This document shows, piece by piece, positions 37,270 to 45,801 of a stretch of 54,809 nucleotides of DNA. Below the pieces are notes generated by a model that was given only the letters and a program-made list of their open reading frames with translations, made no database searches and was not told the origin of the DNA. How positions within the stretch are numbered: the first letter of the stretch is position 1; every line of letters begins with the position of its first letter. Origin of the DNA: an uncultured Bryobacteraceae bacterium (lineage in GTDB: Bacteria; Acidobacteriota; Terriglobia; Bryobacterales; Bryobacteraceae); the NCBI GenBank assembly GCA_937920635.1, contig CAKZUE010000058.1:1-54809 (forward strand). Reading direction: 5' to 3'. The position numbers and the translations under genes were made by a program.

Positions 37270-40200
37270 ATGCCATTCCCCCATAGGTGTTTTGCTCCAG
37301 TTCTCGCGTTGCTGTTGGCTTCCACAATCGCTGTCCCAGACGTGATGGCGCAGACGGACGTCAGCTCCCTGTCCGGAGTCGTCAATGATCCATCGAACGC
37401 GCCTGTACAGAACGCCGAAGTACGCCTGCAAAACCGGCGCACGCAGGCGGCGCGCACGGCAAAGACAGACGACAGCGGCCGCTTTCTTTTCGCGCTGCTG
37501 CCCCCGGGTGAATACTCCCTGGAAGTGGAGGCGCCGGGCTTCCGTCCGTTTCGAGACGACGCGGTGCGCCTGCAGGTGGCCCGTGCCGCGAGCGTCGTGA
37601 TTCAGCTCGAGGTGGGTTCGCTGACCGAGCGGATCGAAGTCAGCGGCACCGTGTCGCCGCTGTTGACGGAGTCGGTGGCGCAAGGCACCGTGGTGACAGA
37701 AGAGAAGATCATCGGGCTGCCGCTGAACGGGCGCGAGTTCATTCAGCTCGCGTTGCTGGTGCCGGGAGCCAACGCGGGCGGACGCACGGTGCAACAGAAC
37801 GCCGTCCGGCTGAACCAGACGGGCGGCTTCAGCGCAAGCGGCGGGCGCACCAACAACAACGCCTTTCTCCTCGACGGGGTGGCCAATACGGATCCCGATT
37901 ACAACGGTCTCAGCTATTCGCCCGTGATCGACGCCATCGCTGAGTTCCAGGTGCAGACGGCGCAATTCAGCGCCGAATACGGCCGCGCCAGCGGGGCGCA
38001 GATCAACGTGGTCACCAAGAGCGGCAGCAACAGTTTCCACGGTTCGGCGTGGGAGTTCCTGCGCAACCGGGCGCTCGATGCGCGGCCGTTCAATCTGAAC
38101 GTTTCCAGGCTGCCCCAGTTCCAGCGCCATCAATTTGGCGCTTCGCTGGGCGGCCGGATCGTGCGTGACAAGGCGTTCTTCTTCGCCGCTTGGGAGAGGC
38201 TGAGCATCCGTCAGGCCGCGGCGGGTCTGACCACCGTGGCCGTGCCCACGGCGGCGCAGCGCAACGGCGATTTCAGCGGCGGCCCCGGCATTTATGATCC
38301 CGACACGCTGGCTGGAGGCGTGCGCCAGCCGTTCCCGGATTTCCGCATTCCGGAATCGCGCCTCAATCCGCTGACGCGCGCCGCCATGGCGGCGATGCCG
38401 CTGCCGAATATCGGCGCCGCACAGTATGTGAACGCCAGCAGCGTGCTGCGGCAGAACGGCGACAACGGCTCCATCCGGCTGGACTGGAACGTGGCGCGCA
38501 ACATCAGCCTCTTCGGCCGCTATGCCATCTGGGACGAGAACAACGTCATCCCGGACGTGGTCCCGGACCGGGACCGGCTGGGATTCAGCCGGCCGCAGAA
38601 CGCTGTGATCGGCATGACGCAGGTGCTGAAGCCCACGCTGGTAAATGAACTGCGCGGCGGCTTCAACCGGCTGCTGTTCCAGGACGGTTTGCCCGAGCCG
38701 CTGTTCAACGTAGGCGGCACGCAGCGGGCGCTGCCGCGCTTTGTCGTGGCCGGCTATCCGACCATGGGCGGCGCGGGCGGCTTCACCGGCACCACCGGCG
38801 GCGGCACCGTCCTGGTGCGCAACAACACCTTCCAGCTCTATGACAACGTCAGCTGGATGCGCGGACGGCACAACTTCCGGTTCGGCGGCGAGGTTTTGTG
38901 GATCCAGTACAACCGCTTCGAATCAGCCAACACGACAGGACAGTATCAGTTCACCGCCGGTTTCACCTCGCGCACCGCATCCAACGACGGCACCGGCCAC
39001 ATTCTGGCATCGATGCTGCTGGGGCTCCCCCAGCAGGGTTCGCGCTCGGTGGGCCCCAGCCGCATTGACGGACGGCAGGAGAACTACGGGCTGTACTTCC
39101 AGGATGACTGGAAGATCCTTCCCAATCTGACGCTGAACCTTGGCGTGCGTTACGAGCTGGCGCCGCCGCTGTACGATCACCGCCAGCAGATGGGCAGCAT
39201 CGACTACCGCAACGTGCCCTCTCCGTGGCAGATCTTCGGCGAAGGCCGCCTCGCCTTTTACGAGCCTCTGTTCTTCATCTGCGGCCAGGCGGGCTACCCG
39301 AAGGGCTGCGCGTACACCGACAAAAACAACGTGGCGCCGCGCGCGGGTCTGGCCTGGCAGCTGGCCCCGCGCACCGTGGTGCGCGCCGGGGCGGGCTTTT
39401 TCTACGCGGCCAACGATCTGAATCCGCTCTTCCGCCTCGCCGCTGTGCTGCCGGGCAACATTGCCCAGACTCTGTCCTCCAACGCATTCATCCCGCAGTT
39501 CCGCGGGTTTGACATCTTCGGACCGGCGGTGGTGGGGCCTGTGCAGATCCAGCAGGCCGGCATCGACCTGTTCCAGCGCTCCAGCTACTCGCCGCAGTGG
39601 AGCTTCACCGTGCAGCAGGAGCTCCGCCGCGATGTCGTCATCGAAGCCGGATACCTGGCGACCCTGGGCCTGAAGCTGTCGCAGAACACCCAGCCCAACA
39701 ACGCCCGCCCCGGACCGGGCGCGGTCAATCCCCGCCGCCCCTACCGGGCGTTGCGCTTCGCGCCCGGCACCGTATTCCCGCCCTACGTGAGCGTGCAGGG
39801 CGACACGGTTCCGGTGGGCTTCATCAACTACCTGCCGAATGCCGCACAGTCCAACTACCATGCATTCTTCCTGCGCATGGAAAAGAAGCTGACAGGCGGG
39901 CTGAGCTGGCTGAGCTCTTACAACTGGAGCAAGGCGATCACCAACGCGCCGCAGTTCCGCAACGCCGGCGGCGCGCGCGGCGCCGAAAACTCGCCCCCGC
40001 AGGATTCGCACAACGTGCGGCTGGAGCGCGGCCTGGCCGCCTTTGACGTCCGGCACCGCTGGGTGAATTCGGCTGTCTGGAACCTGCCATTGGGAAAGGG
40101 CCAGAAGTGGATGCAATCCGGGCCGGCGGCGTGGATCGGCGGCGGCTGGCAGATTTCGGCGATCCACTCCATGCAGACGGGATTTCCGTTCACAGCGAAC

Positions 40201-40599
40201 CTGGCAGGCGACACGGCGGGCGTCGGTGGCGGCACCGGCGCCATCCTCATCCGTCCCAACGCCGTGCCGGGGCAGAACTGGAAGCTTCCTTCCGGCGAGC
40301 GCACGGTGTCTCGCTGGTTCAACACCGCCGCCTTTGCCGCGCCTCCTGCGTTCGAGTTCGGCAATGTCGGCCGCAACACAATCATTGGCCCTGGATTGCT
40401 GAACTTCGACCTGATGGCCGCGCGCAGCTTCCGCCTGACCGAAAGCGCTTCGCTGCAATTCCGCGGCGAATTCTTCAACGCGCTCAATACGCCCAACTAC
40501 GACATCGTGGGCCGTATTCTGAACAACCCGCAGTTCGGCGTCGTCCAGAGCCAGCTTCCGCCGCGGCAGATCCAGTTCGGGCTGCGTCTGGCTTTCTGA
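37270..40599 (+). CDS. Oar-like TonB-dependent receptor with carboxypeptidase-regulatory-like domain
   Basis: 1109 residues from the ATG at 37270. Signal peptide (about 1-29, ending VMAQ), then a carboxypeptidase regulatory-like beta-sandwich (about 32-115: SLSGVVNDPSNAPVQNAEVRLQN, DSGRFLFALLPPGEYSLEV), a plug domain (GTVVTEEKIIGLPLNGREFIQLALLVPG; SASGGRTNNNAFLLDGVANTDP) and a 22-strand outer-membrane barrel ending FGLRLAF with the terminal Phe required for assembly. This Oar/CarboxypepD-reg architecture is greatly expanded in Acidobacteriota and is thought to import or display large ligands. No neighbouring SusD-like gene. An upstream in-frame extension is non-signal-like and was left out. 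Confidence 0.93.
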   Translation: MPFPHRCFAPVLALLLASTIAVPDVMAQTDVSSLSGVVNDPSNAPVQNAEVRLQNRRTQAARTAKTDDSGRFLFALLPPGEYSLEVEAPGFRPFRDDAVRLQVARAASVVIQLEVGSLTERIEVSGTVSPLLTESVAQGTVVTEEKIIGLPLNGREFIQLALLVPGANAGGRTVQQNAVRLNQTGGFSASGGRTNNNAFLLDGVANTDPDYNGLSYSPVIDAIAEFQVQTAQFSAEYGRASGAQINVVTKSGSNSFHGSAWEFLRNRALDARPFNLNVSRLPQFQRHQFGASLGGRIVRDKAFFFAAWERLSIRQAAAGLTTVAVPTAAQRNGDFSGGPGIYDPDTLAGGVRQPFPDFRIPESRLNPLTRAAMAAMPLPNIGAAQYVNASSVLRQNGDNGSIRLDWNVARNISLFGRYAIWDENNVIPDVVPDRDRLGFSRPQNAVIGMTQVLKPTLVNELRGGFNRLLFQDGLPEPLFNVGGTQRALPRFVVAGYPTMGGAGGFTGTTGGGTVLVRNNTFQLYDNVSWMRGRHNFRFGGEVLWIQYNRFESANTTGQYQFTAGFTSRTASNDGTGHILASMLLGLPQQGSRSVGPSRIDGRQENYGLYFQDDWKILPNLTLNLGVRYELAPPLYDHRQQMGSIDYRNVPSPWQIFGEGRLAFYEPLFFICGQAGYPKGCAYTDKNNVAPRAGLAWQLAPRTVVRAGAGFFYAANDLNPLFRLAAVLPGNIAQTLSSNAFIPQFRGFDIFGPAVVGPVQIQQAGIDLFQRSSYSPQWSFTVQQELRRDVVIEAGYLATLGLKLSQNTQPNNARPGPGAVNPRRPYRALRFAPGTVFPPYVSVQGDTVPVGFINYLPNAAQSNYHAFFLRMEKKLTGGLSWLSSYNWSKAITNAPQFRNAGGARGAENSPPQDSHNVRLERGLAAFDVRHRWVNSAVWNLPLGKGQKWMQSGPAAWIGGGWQISAIHSMQTGFPFTANLAGDTAGVGGGTGAILIRPNAVPGQNWKLPSGERTVSRWFNTAAFAAPPAFEFGNVGRNTIIGPGLLNFDLMAARSFRLTESASLQFRGEFFNALNTPNYDIVGRILNNPQFGVVQSQLPPRQIQFGLRLAF

Positions 40600-40874
40600 C
40601 GCCGGCGGCAGTCGCCTGACGCAGCCGCATCACTGCGGGCCGCGCCGCGGGGCCGCTGCTTCCGCAGGGCTCCGGCCCGCTCCCGTCGCGGCTCCGAACA
40701 GCGCTTCGCGCCCTTCCGTCGCGGTTCTTGGCGCGCGGCAGAGCGGCGCATGGGGGGTGCGCAGCACCCGGAACCAGCCGCCTCAAACGGGCCTTGCCAG
40801 GCGCCCGCACGGGCTTTCGCTGCCTGCGGGCGAAGACCCCCGTGATACCATGAGCCCTGTCAGGGAGGGCTGTC
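40600..40874 (+). other. hairpin-rich intergenic region
   Basis: No gene recognised. It holds two clear inverted repeats, GGGTGC/GCACCC around GCA near 40755-40771 and GCCCGCA/TGCGGGC (40803-40809 with 40825-40831), neither followed by a T-run. They may terminate the receptor transcript. Confidence 0.3.
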
Positions 40875-41765
40875 ATGGATCGAAAGAAAGCGTCGGATTT
40901 TCCTCAGGGGCTGCTGGATCTGTTCGACCGCTATGTTCACGGCGACATCGACAGGCGGGCGTTTTTGGACGGAGCGCAGCGCTACGCCACCGGCGCCGTC
41001 ACTGCCGCCGCGCTCTGGGAAAGCCTGCGGCCGCACTATGCGTGGGCGCAGCAGGTGGCCCCGGACGACGCGCGGATACGGACGGAGCGCGTGGATGTGG
41101 AGTCGCCCGAAGGCAACGGGAAGATCCGCTGTTATCTCGTCAGGGCGGCCAAGGCGCAGGGCAGGCTGCCCGGAGTGTTGGTGATCCACGAGAACCGCGG
41201 ATTGAATCCCTACATCGAAGACGTGGCGCGGCGGTTGGGCACAGAAGGATTCCTGGCGCTGGCGCCGGATGGATTGACCAGCAAGGGCGGCTATCCCGGC
41301 GATGACGAAAAAGGCGTGCAACTGTTCCGCGACGTCGACCGGCAGAAGCTGAACGAGGACTTCATCGCCGCGGCGCGGTGGCTGAAGAAGCATAACGAAT
41401 GCACGGGCAGGATCGGCGTGGTGGGATTCTGCTACGGGGGCGGCGTCGCCAACATGCTCGCCGTGCGGCTGGGCGAGGAACTGGCCGCCGCCGTGCCCTT
41501 CTATGGCGGGCAGCCCCCGGCAGCCGAAGTGCCGAAGATCCGGGCGTCACTGCTGCTCCACTACGCCGGGCTCGACAAGCGGGTGAACGAAGGCTGGCCG
41601 GCGTATGAGGCGGCGCTGAAGGAAAACGGCAAAGAATACCGCGCCTATTTCTACGAAAATACCAATCACGGATTTCACAACGACACCACGCCCCGCTACG
41701 ACGAAGCGGCGGCAAAGCTGGCGTGGCAAAGGACGCTGGAGTTTTTCCGGGAAAAACTGCGCTAA
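40875..41765 (+). CDS. dienelactone hydrolase family protein
   Basis: 296 residues. An N-terminal helical region with twin-Arg-like DIDRRAFLDGAQRYATGAVTAAAL (about 25-50) resembles a Tat signal or membrane anchor, followed by the DLH fold: LVIHENRGLNPYIEDVARRL, the cysteine nucleophile elbow GFCYGGG, an Asp in HYAGLDKRVNEG and the His of NTNHGFHN. DLH enzymes open cyclic lactones or hydrolyse esters; exported relatives are common in soil bacteria. GGAGG lies seven bases before the ATG. Monocistronic. Confidence 0.88.
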   Translation: MDRKKASDFPQGLLDLFDRYVHGDIDRRAFLDGAQRYATGAVTAAALWESLRPHYAWAQQVAPDDARIRTERVDVESPEGNGKIRCYLVRAAKAQGRLPGVLVIHENRGLNPYIEDVARRLGTEGFLALAPDGLTSKGGYPGDDEKGVQLFRDVDRQKLNEDFIAAARWLKKHNECTGRIGVVGFCYGGGVANMLAVRLGEELAAAVPFYGGQPPAAEVPKIRASLLLHYAGLDKRVNEGWPAYEAALKENGKEYRAYFYENTNHGFHNDTTPRYDEAAAKLAWQRTLEFFREKLR

Positions 41766-41805
41766 GGCGGGAATTGCCAGGCCGTAAAGCCAGAAGCGGC
41801 GCGGA

Positions 41806-43989
41806 TCAGAACACGCGGCCGAGACGGAAAAACACGCGGCGGTCGCCGCGGTCGCCGATCCCGCCCCCGAAATAGACCACGCCGAAGGTGGTCTCGCCCA
41901 TCAGGCCGAGCGAGCCGCTGTAGCGGGGCAGCGCGCTCATGCCGGAGCGCCACGCGTTGCCGCTTTCGGCGGCGGCGAACAGGTAGAAGCGTCCGAAAAT
42001 GCCAAGGCTTTCATAGTTGAGCGAGCGCAGCAGCCGCGTGCCGCCATAGTAGTAGCGGTTGCCGGTCTCGCGGCCGCGGCCGAGAGCGTCGAGCCGGGCG
42101 GCGCCCCCGATGGAAAAGCGGTTGTTCAGAGCTTCATTCCAGCCCGTGAACCCGGCGGCGGTGTCGGCCAGCAGCGACCACCGTTGGCTGAACGGCCGGG
42201 CGTAGCTGAAGGCGAGATCCGCCAGCGGCGGGCGCCCGTCCACGCCGGGATGGTTCAACAGCCAGGACGCGAACACTGTGGCGCGGATGCCGCGGCGGGG
42301 GACCAGCGCGCTGTCCTGCCCCTCGTACGCCCAGCGCACGTGCAGGTCGGTGACGCGGCCCTTCAGCGGCTCCAGATTCTCAGGCCCTTTGGTGACGGCG
42401 ATGCGCGCCTGGCCGGTGGACGATCCTACGCGCAATTCCTGGAACCGGCCGAAGGCATAGCCAAGATCCAGCGCGGCGCCGGCGCGTTTCGAAATGAAGT
42501 CGGCGATCTGGTCCTTTCCGCGGTAAAGCGGACGGCTGTCTTCCAGATAAAAGGCCTGCGGGGCGAGGAACCATTTTCCGCCGCCCACCCTGTAATAATA
42601 CTCGCTGGAAGCGCGGTTGATCTGCCCGATGGAGAGATCGGTGCGCCATTCCGATGCGGGCCCGCCGAGGTCGAGGAGGGTGAGCCGGCCGCCTATGCCG
42701 AAGCGGAACCCCTCCTGCCGCGAGGCATCGAGAAGAAATGACAGGTTCAGGAATGGAGGCCCGTGGATTTTCTGGTGGGGCCGGATGAGAATTCCCTCCG
42801 TATTTTCGTGGCGCAGAAATGAATAGGATACGGCGTCATAGCGGCCCATGCCGGCGATTTTGTTCAGTTCCGTTTCCAGCCTGGACCGGTCGACCGGGCG
42901 GGAGGGATCCGCGGCCAGGGCTTCGACCAGGGCCTTGCGGCGTTTCTCGGCCAGCCCGCCCTCGACGACGATCAACTGGGGGCGCACGGAATCGGGCCGC
43001 AGACGGCTGCGGCGCTGTTCGAGGTACGCGGCATAGCCGTCTTCCGGCAGCGCGAGCTGATTCAGCCAGAGGGCCTTGCGCTCAGCCGCCTGCCGCCCGC
43101 GCGCGACAAACTCTTCGAGCCTGGCGTAGTCGCTGGCGTCCAGCCCGTTGAGATCGGGCATGAGGACCAGGTCGGCGAGGCCCATGCTGCGGCGCTCATT
43201 AGCGGAGATCATGATGGAAATGCTGCGGCCAGCGACGCCGAGCAGCGAGTAGTACTGCTGTTCGTCCGGCGGCTTTTCCAACGCCACGGCGATCACAATG
43301 TCGGCGCCCATCGCCTTGACGACATCCACGGGCAGATTGTTCAGCAGCCCGCCGTCGACGAGCATCATGCCGTCCATCTCCACCGGGGCGAACAGCGCCG
43401 GCAGGCTCATCGATGCCCGCAGCGCCATGGTGAGCGGGCCGCGGGAAAAGACCACCTCCCTGCCCTGCTTGAGGTCCGTGGCGACGCAGCGGAAAGGCGT
43501 GGGCAGCTCATCAAACGAGCCAAGCTGATCGTAGGGGGCGGCGAAGCGGCTGATGGCGAGCGCCGCGCCGTGGCCGGCGGAGACGCCTGCGGGCAGTTTG
43601 AGCCCCTTGCCGACGCCGAATTCGATGGTGGAAGGGAAATCGCGGCGGTCTTCTTTGCGGCGGAAAGCGAGATGGCGGAAGGGGACGGAGGGCGCGAACG
43701 CAGCGTCCCAGTCGACGGTCGAGGCGAAGCGCTGCATCGCCTGCCCGTCGTGACCGGTGGCGTAGAGCCCGCCGATAATGGCGCCCATGCTGGTCCCGGC
43801 GATGAAGTCAACGGGAATGCGTCGCTCTTCCAACCACTGGAGCACGCCGATGTGAGCCAGCCCCAGGGCGCTGCCGCCGGACAGCGCCAGCCCGATCTTG
43901 CGGCGGGGCGGCTGGGGCTTGAGTGTCTCAGGCTGAGCGGAAAGCGGCGCGCAAAGGGCAAGCAGAGCGAACCAGGCTCGAAGCCGCAT
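41806..43989 (-). CDS. patatin-like phospholipase fused to an outer-membrane beta-barrel (type Vd autotransporter-like)
   Basis: 727 residues. Signal peptide (MRLRAWFALLALCAPLSAQ); patatin domain (about 30-300) with the oxyanion loop SGGSALG 37-43, nucleophile S67 in GTSMG and the catalytic Asp D212 in VDGG; a POTRA-like linker (about 330-400, IVVEGGLAEKRRKALVEAL ... LETELNKIAGMGRYDAVSY); and a C-terminal barrel (about 410-727) ending VFFRLGRVF with aromatic last residue. This is the PlpD arrangement, in which a lipase is carried to the surface by its own BamA-like barrel. It is divergent from the DAHP synthase gene with only 27 bases between starts. Confidence 0.9.
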   Translation of the reverse strand: MRLRAWFALLALCAPLSAQPETLKPQPPRRKIGLALSGGSALGLAHIGVLQWLEERRIPVDFIAGTSMGAIIGGLYATGHDGQAMQRFASTVDWDAAFAPSVPFRHLAFRRKEDRRDFPSTIEFGVGKGLKLPAGVSAGHGAALAISRFAAPYDQLGSFDELPTPFRCVATDLKQGREVVFSRGPLTMALRASMSLPALFAPVEMDGMMLVDGGLLNNLPVDVVKAMGADIVIAVALEKPPDEQQYYSLLGVAGRSISIMISANERRSMGLADLVLMPDLNGLDASDYARLEEFVARGRQAAERKALWLNQLALPEDGYAAYLEQRRSRLRPDSVRPQLIVVEGGLAEKRRKALVEALAADPSRPVDRSRLETELNKIAGMGRYDAVSYSFLRHENTEGILIRPHQKIHGPPFLNLSFLLDASRQEGFRFGIGGRLTLLDLGGPASEWRTDLSIGQINRASSEYYYRVGGGKWFLAPQAFYLEDSRPLYRGKDQIADFISKRAGAALDLGYAFGRFQELRVGSSTGQARIAVTKGPENLEPLKGRVTDLHVRWAYEGQDSALVPRRGIRATVFASWLLNHPGVDGRPPLADLAFSYARPFSQRWSLLADTAAGFTGWNEALNNRFSIGGAARLDALGRGRETGNRYYYGGTRLLRSLNYESLGIFGRFYLFAAAESGNAWRSGMSALPRYSGSLGLMGETTFGVVYFGGGIGDRGDRRVFFRLGRVF

Positions 43990-43994
43990 GAGAC

Positions 43995-44004
43995 TACAAT
44001 GCTA
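43995..44004. promoter_or_regulatory. overlapping divergent -10 boxes
   Basis: TACAAT (43995-44000) faces the DAHP synthase start and TAGCAT (44004-43999, minus) faces the patatin gene nine bases from its ATG. With only 27 bases between the genes, each -35 would lie inside the other gene. Confidence 0.35.
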
Positions 44005-44016
44005 CCCTGAAAACAA

Positions 44017-45363
44017 ATGGGAGTTGACTGGTCGCCGGACTCGTGGAAGCGATTCCCTGCGATGCAGCAGCCGGAATATCCGGATCCGGAGGCGCTTCAA
44101 AGAGCTCTGGATGAGCTGGCGGCGCTGCCTCCGCTGGTGACGAGCTGGGAGATCGTAGCGCTGAAGGAGCATTTCGCCCAGGCGGCTGCCGGCAGGTGCT
44201 TTGTGCTGCAAGGGGGCGACTGCGCGGAGCGGTTCGCCGACTGCAATTCGCGGCGGATTGCCAACCAGCTCAAGGTGCTGATCCAGATGAGCCTGGTGCT
44301 GGTGCAGGGCACGCAGAAGCCGGTGGTGCGCGTGGGGCGGTTCGCCGGGCAGTATGCCAAGCCGCGCTCGGCGGATTTCGAGGAAGTCAACGGACAGCGG
44401 TTGCCCGCCTACCGCGGCGATCTGGTTAACCGCCCCGAACCAAGCCCCGAGGCGCGCACGCCCGATCCTTCCCTGCTGCTGAGAGGATACGAGCGCGCGG
44501 CGCTGACGCTGAATTTCATCCGCGCCCTGGTGAAGGGCGGTTTCGCCGACCTGCACCATCCCGAATACTGGGACCTGGACTGGACGCGCCACTCGCCGCA
44601 GGCAGACGAATACCACCGGATGTTGCGCTCCATCACCGAGAGCCTGCGGTTCATGGAGAATATCCTCGGCACGAGCGCGGCGGGCAGCGACCGGATCGAC
44701 TTCTACACCTCTCATGAGGCGCTGATGCTGCCGTACGAACAGGCGCAGACGCGGCGCGTCCCGCACCGTCCGGGATGGTTCAACCTGTCGACGCATTTTC
44801 CCTGGGTGGGCATCCGCACGGCGTCTCCGGAAGGGGCGCACATCGAGTATCTGCGGGGCATCTCGAATCCGGTCGGGGTGAAGATCGGACCGGGCTTGAG
44901 CACGGATGAGATCCTGCGGATCGCTGAAAGGCTGAATCCGGCAAACGAGCCCGGGCGGCTGGCGCTCATCCACCGCTATGGCGCCGCGCGCATTGCGGCG
45001 GAACTGCCGCCGGTGATCGAGGCGATGCGGCGCGAGGGACGCGCCGTGCTCTGGATCTGCGATCCGATGCACGGCAACACGCGCCGGACGCTGAACGGCT
45101 ACAAGACGCGCAGCTTCGACGACATCGAAAGCGAGCTGAGCCAGGCGATCGACATCCACCCGCAGTGCGGATCCATCCTGGGCGGGATGCACATTGAACT
45201 GACGGGTGAGAATGTGACCGAGTGCACGGGCGGGGCGCGAGGACTGTGCGAAGCCGACCTCGGGCGAGCCTACGAGAGCGAAGTGGACCCGCGGCTGAAC
45301 TACGAGCAGGCGCTGGAGCTGGCGCTGCTGGTGGCGCGGCGGTGGCGCACCAACGGGCGCTGA
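44017..45363 (+). CDS. class II 3-deoxy-7-phosphoheptulonate (DAHP) synthase
   Basis: 448 residues. Starts MGVDWSPDSWKRFPAMQQPEYPD, the plant/actinobacterial class II signature, and carries LQGGDCAERF (metal-binding Cys), VVRVGRFAGQYAKPRS, NPVGVKIGPG and CDPMHGNT. It condenses erythrose 4-phosphate and phosphoenolpyruvate to start the shikimate pathway, which supplies chorismate for aromatic amino acids and, here, for the MqnA step of menaquinone synthesis. No attached chorismate mutase. Monocistronic. Confidence 0.95.
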   Translation: MGVDWSPDSWKRFPAMQQPEYPDPEALQRALDELAALPPLVTSWEIVALKEHFAQAAAGRCFVLQGGDCAERFADCNSRRIANQLKVLIQMSLVLVQGTQKPVVRVGRFAGQYAKPRSADFEEVNGQRLPAYRGDLVNRPEPSPEARTPDPSLLLRGYERAALTLNFIRALVKGGFADLHHPEYWDLDWTRHSPQADEYHRMLRSITESLRFMENILGTSAAGSDRIDFYTSHEALMLPYEQAQTRRVPHRPGWFNLSTHFPWVGIRTASPEGAHIEYLRGISNPVGVKIGPGLSTDEILRIAERLNPANEPGRLALIHRYGAARIAAELPPVIEAMRREGRAVLWICDPMHGNTRRTLNGYKTRSFDDIESELSQAIDIHPQCGSILGGMHIELTGENVTECTGGARGLCEADLGRAYESEVDPRLNYEQALELALLVARRWRTNGR

Positions 45364-45384
45364 CGCCCGGGCGCGCATCTCGGG

Positions 45385-45390
45385 TAGGAT
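45385..45390 (+). promoter_or_regulatory. candidate -10 box, leaderless promoter of the GH27-fragment/GH42 unit
   Basis: TAGGAT ending six bases before the GTG at 45397; no Shine-Dalgarno for that start. Confidence 0.4.
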
Positions 45391-45396
45391 GAGGGC

Positions 45397-45801
45397 GTGC
45401 TGATCACGGTCGCTCTTCTGGCGGCATGGCAGGCGGCGGCATCTCCCTGCGCTCTGGCGGAGTGGGCGCTGGGGCGCGGGCAAAAGCCGGCGGTGCTCGA
45501 CGTGGCCGTCATGCAGGTGGAGGAGCGCGGCAAGGGGCCGGCGCGCCTGGCGTGGCACGATCCGGATGTCGAAATCTGGGTGCGTCCGCTCGACGATGGC
45601 GAGACGGCGCTGATGATCGCCAACCGCGCGCGCCGCGCGGTGAGCGCGGACGTCATCTGGCGCGAGCTGGGACTGGGCGAGAAACGCGCGGTCTTGCGCG
45701 TGTTCGACGTGCTGAAGCGGAAGAACCTGGGCAAAATCCACGGGGGCTTCGCGCACCGGCTCGAGGCGGGCGCGTGCGCGTTGTTCCGGCTGGAACCATG
45801 A
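45397..45801 (+). CDS. orphan alpha-galactosidase (GH27) C-terminal-like domain
   Basis: 134 residues from a GTG. The whole length resembles the end of GH27 alpha-galactosidases: a segment aligning to the last barrel turn (LLAAWQAAASPCALAEW ... VLDVAVMQVEERGKGPARL, where the family has 'VIAVDQDPLG'), then the C-terminal beta-sandwich (EIWVRPLDDGETALMIANRARR, ADVIWRELGL, VFDVLKRKNLGKIHGGF, LEAGACALFRLEP). The catalytic barrel is absent, so no enzyme activity is expected. It may be a truncated remnant or a free accessory domain; the N-terminus doubles as a plausible signal peptide. Its TGA overlaps the ATG of the GH42 gene. Confidence 0.55.
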   Translation: MLITVALLAAWQAAASPCALAEWALGRGQKPAVLDVAVMQVEERGKGPARLAWHDPDVEIWVRPLDDGETALMIANRARRAVSADVIWRELGLGEKRAVLRVFDVLKRKNLGKIHGGFAHRLEAGACALFRLEP

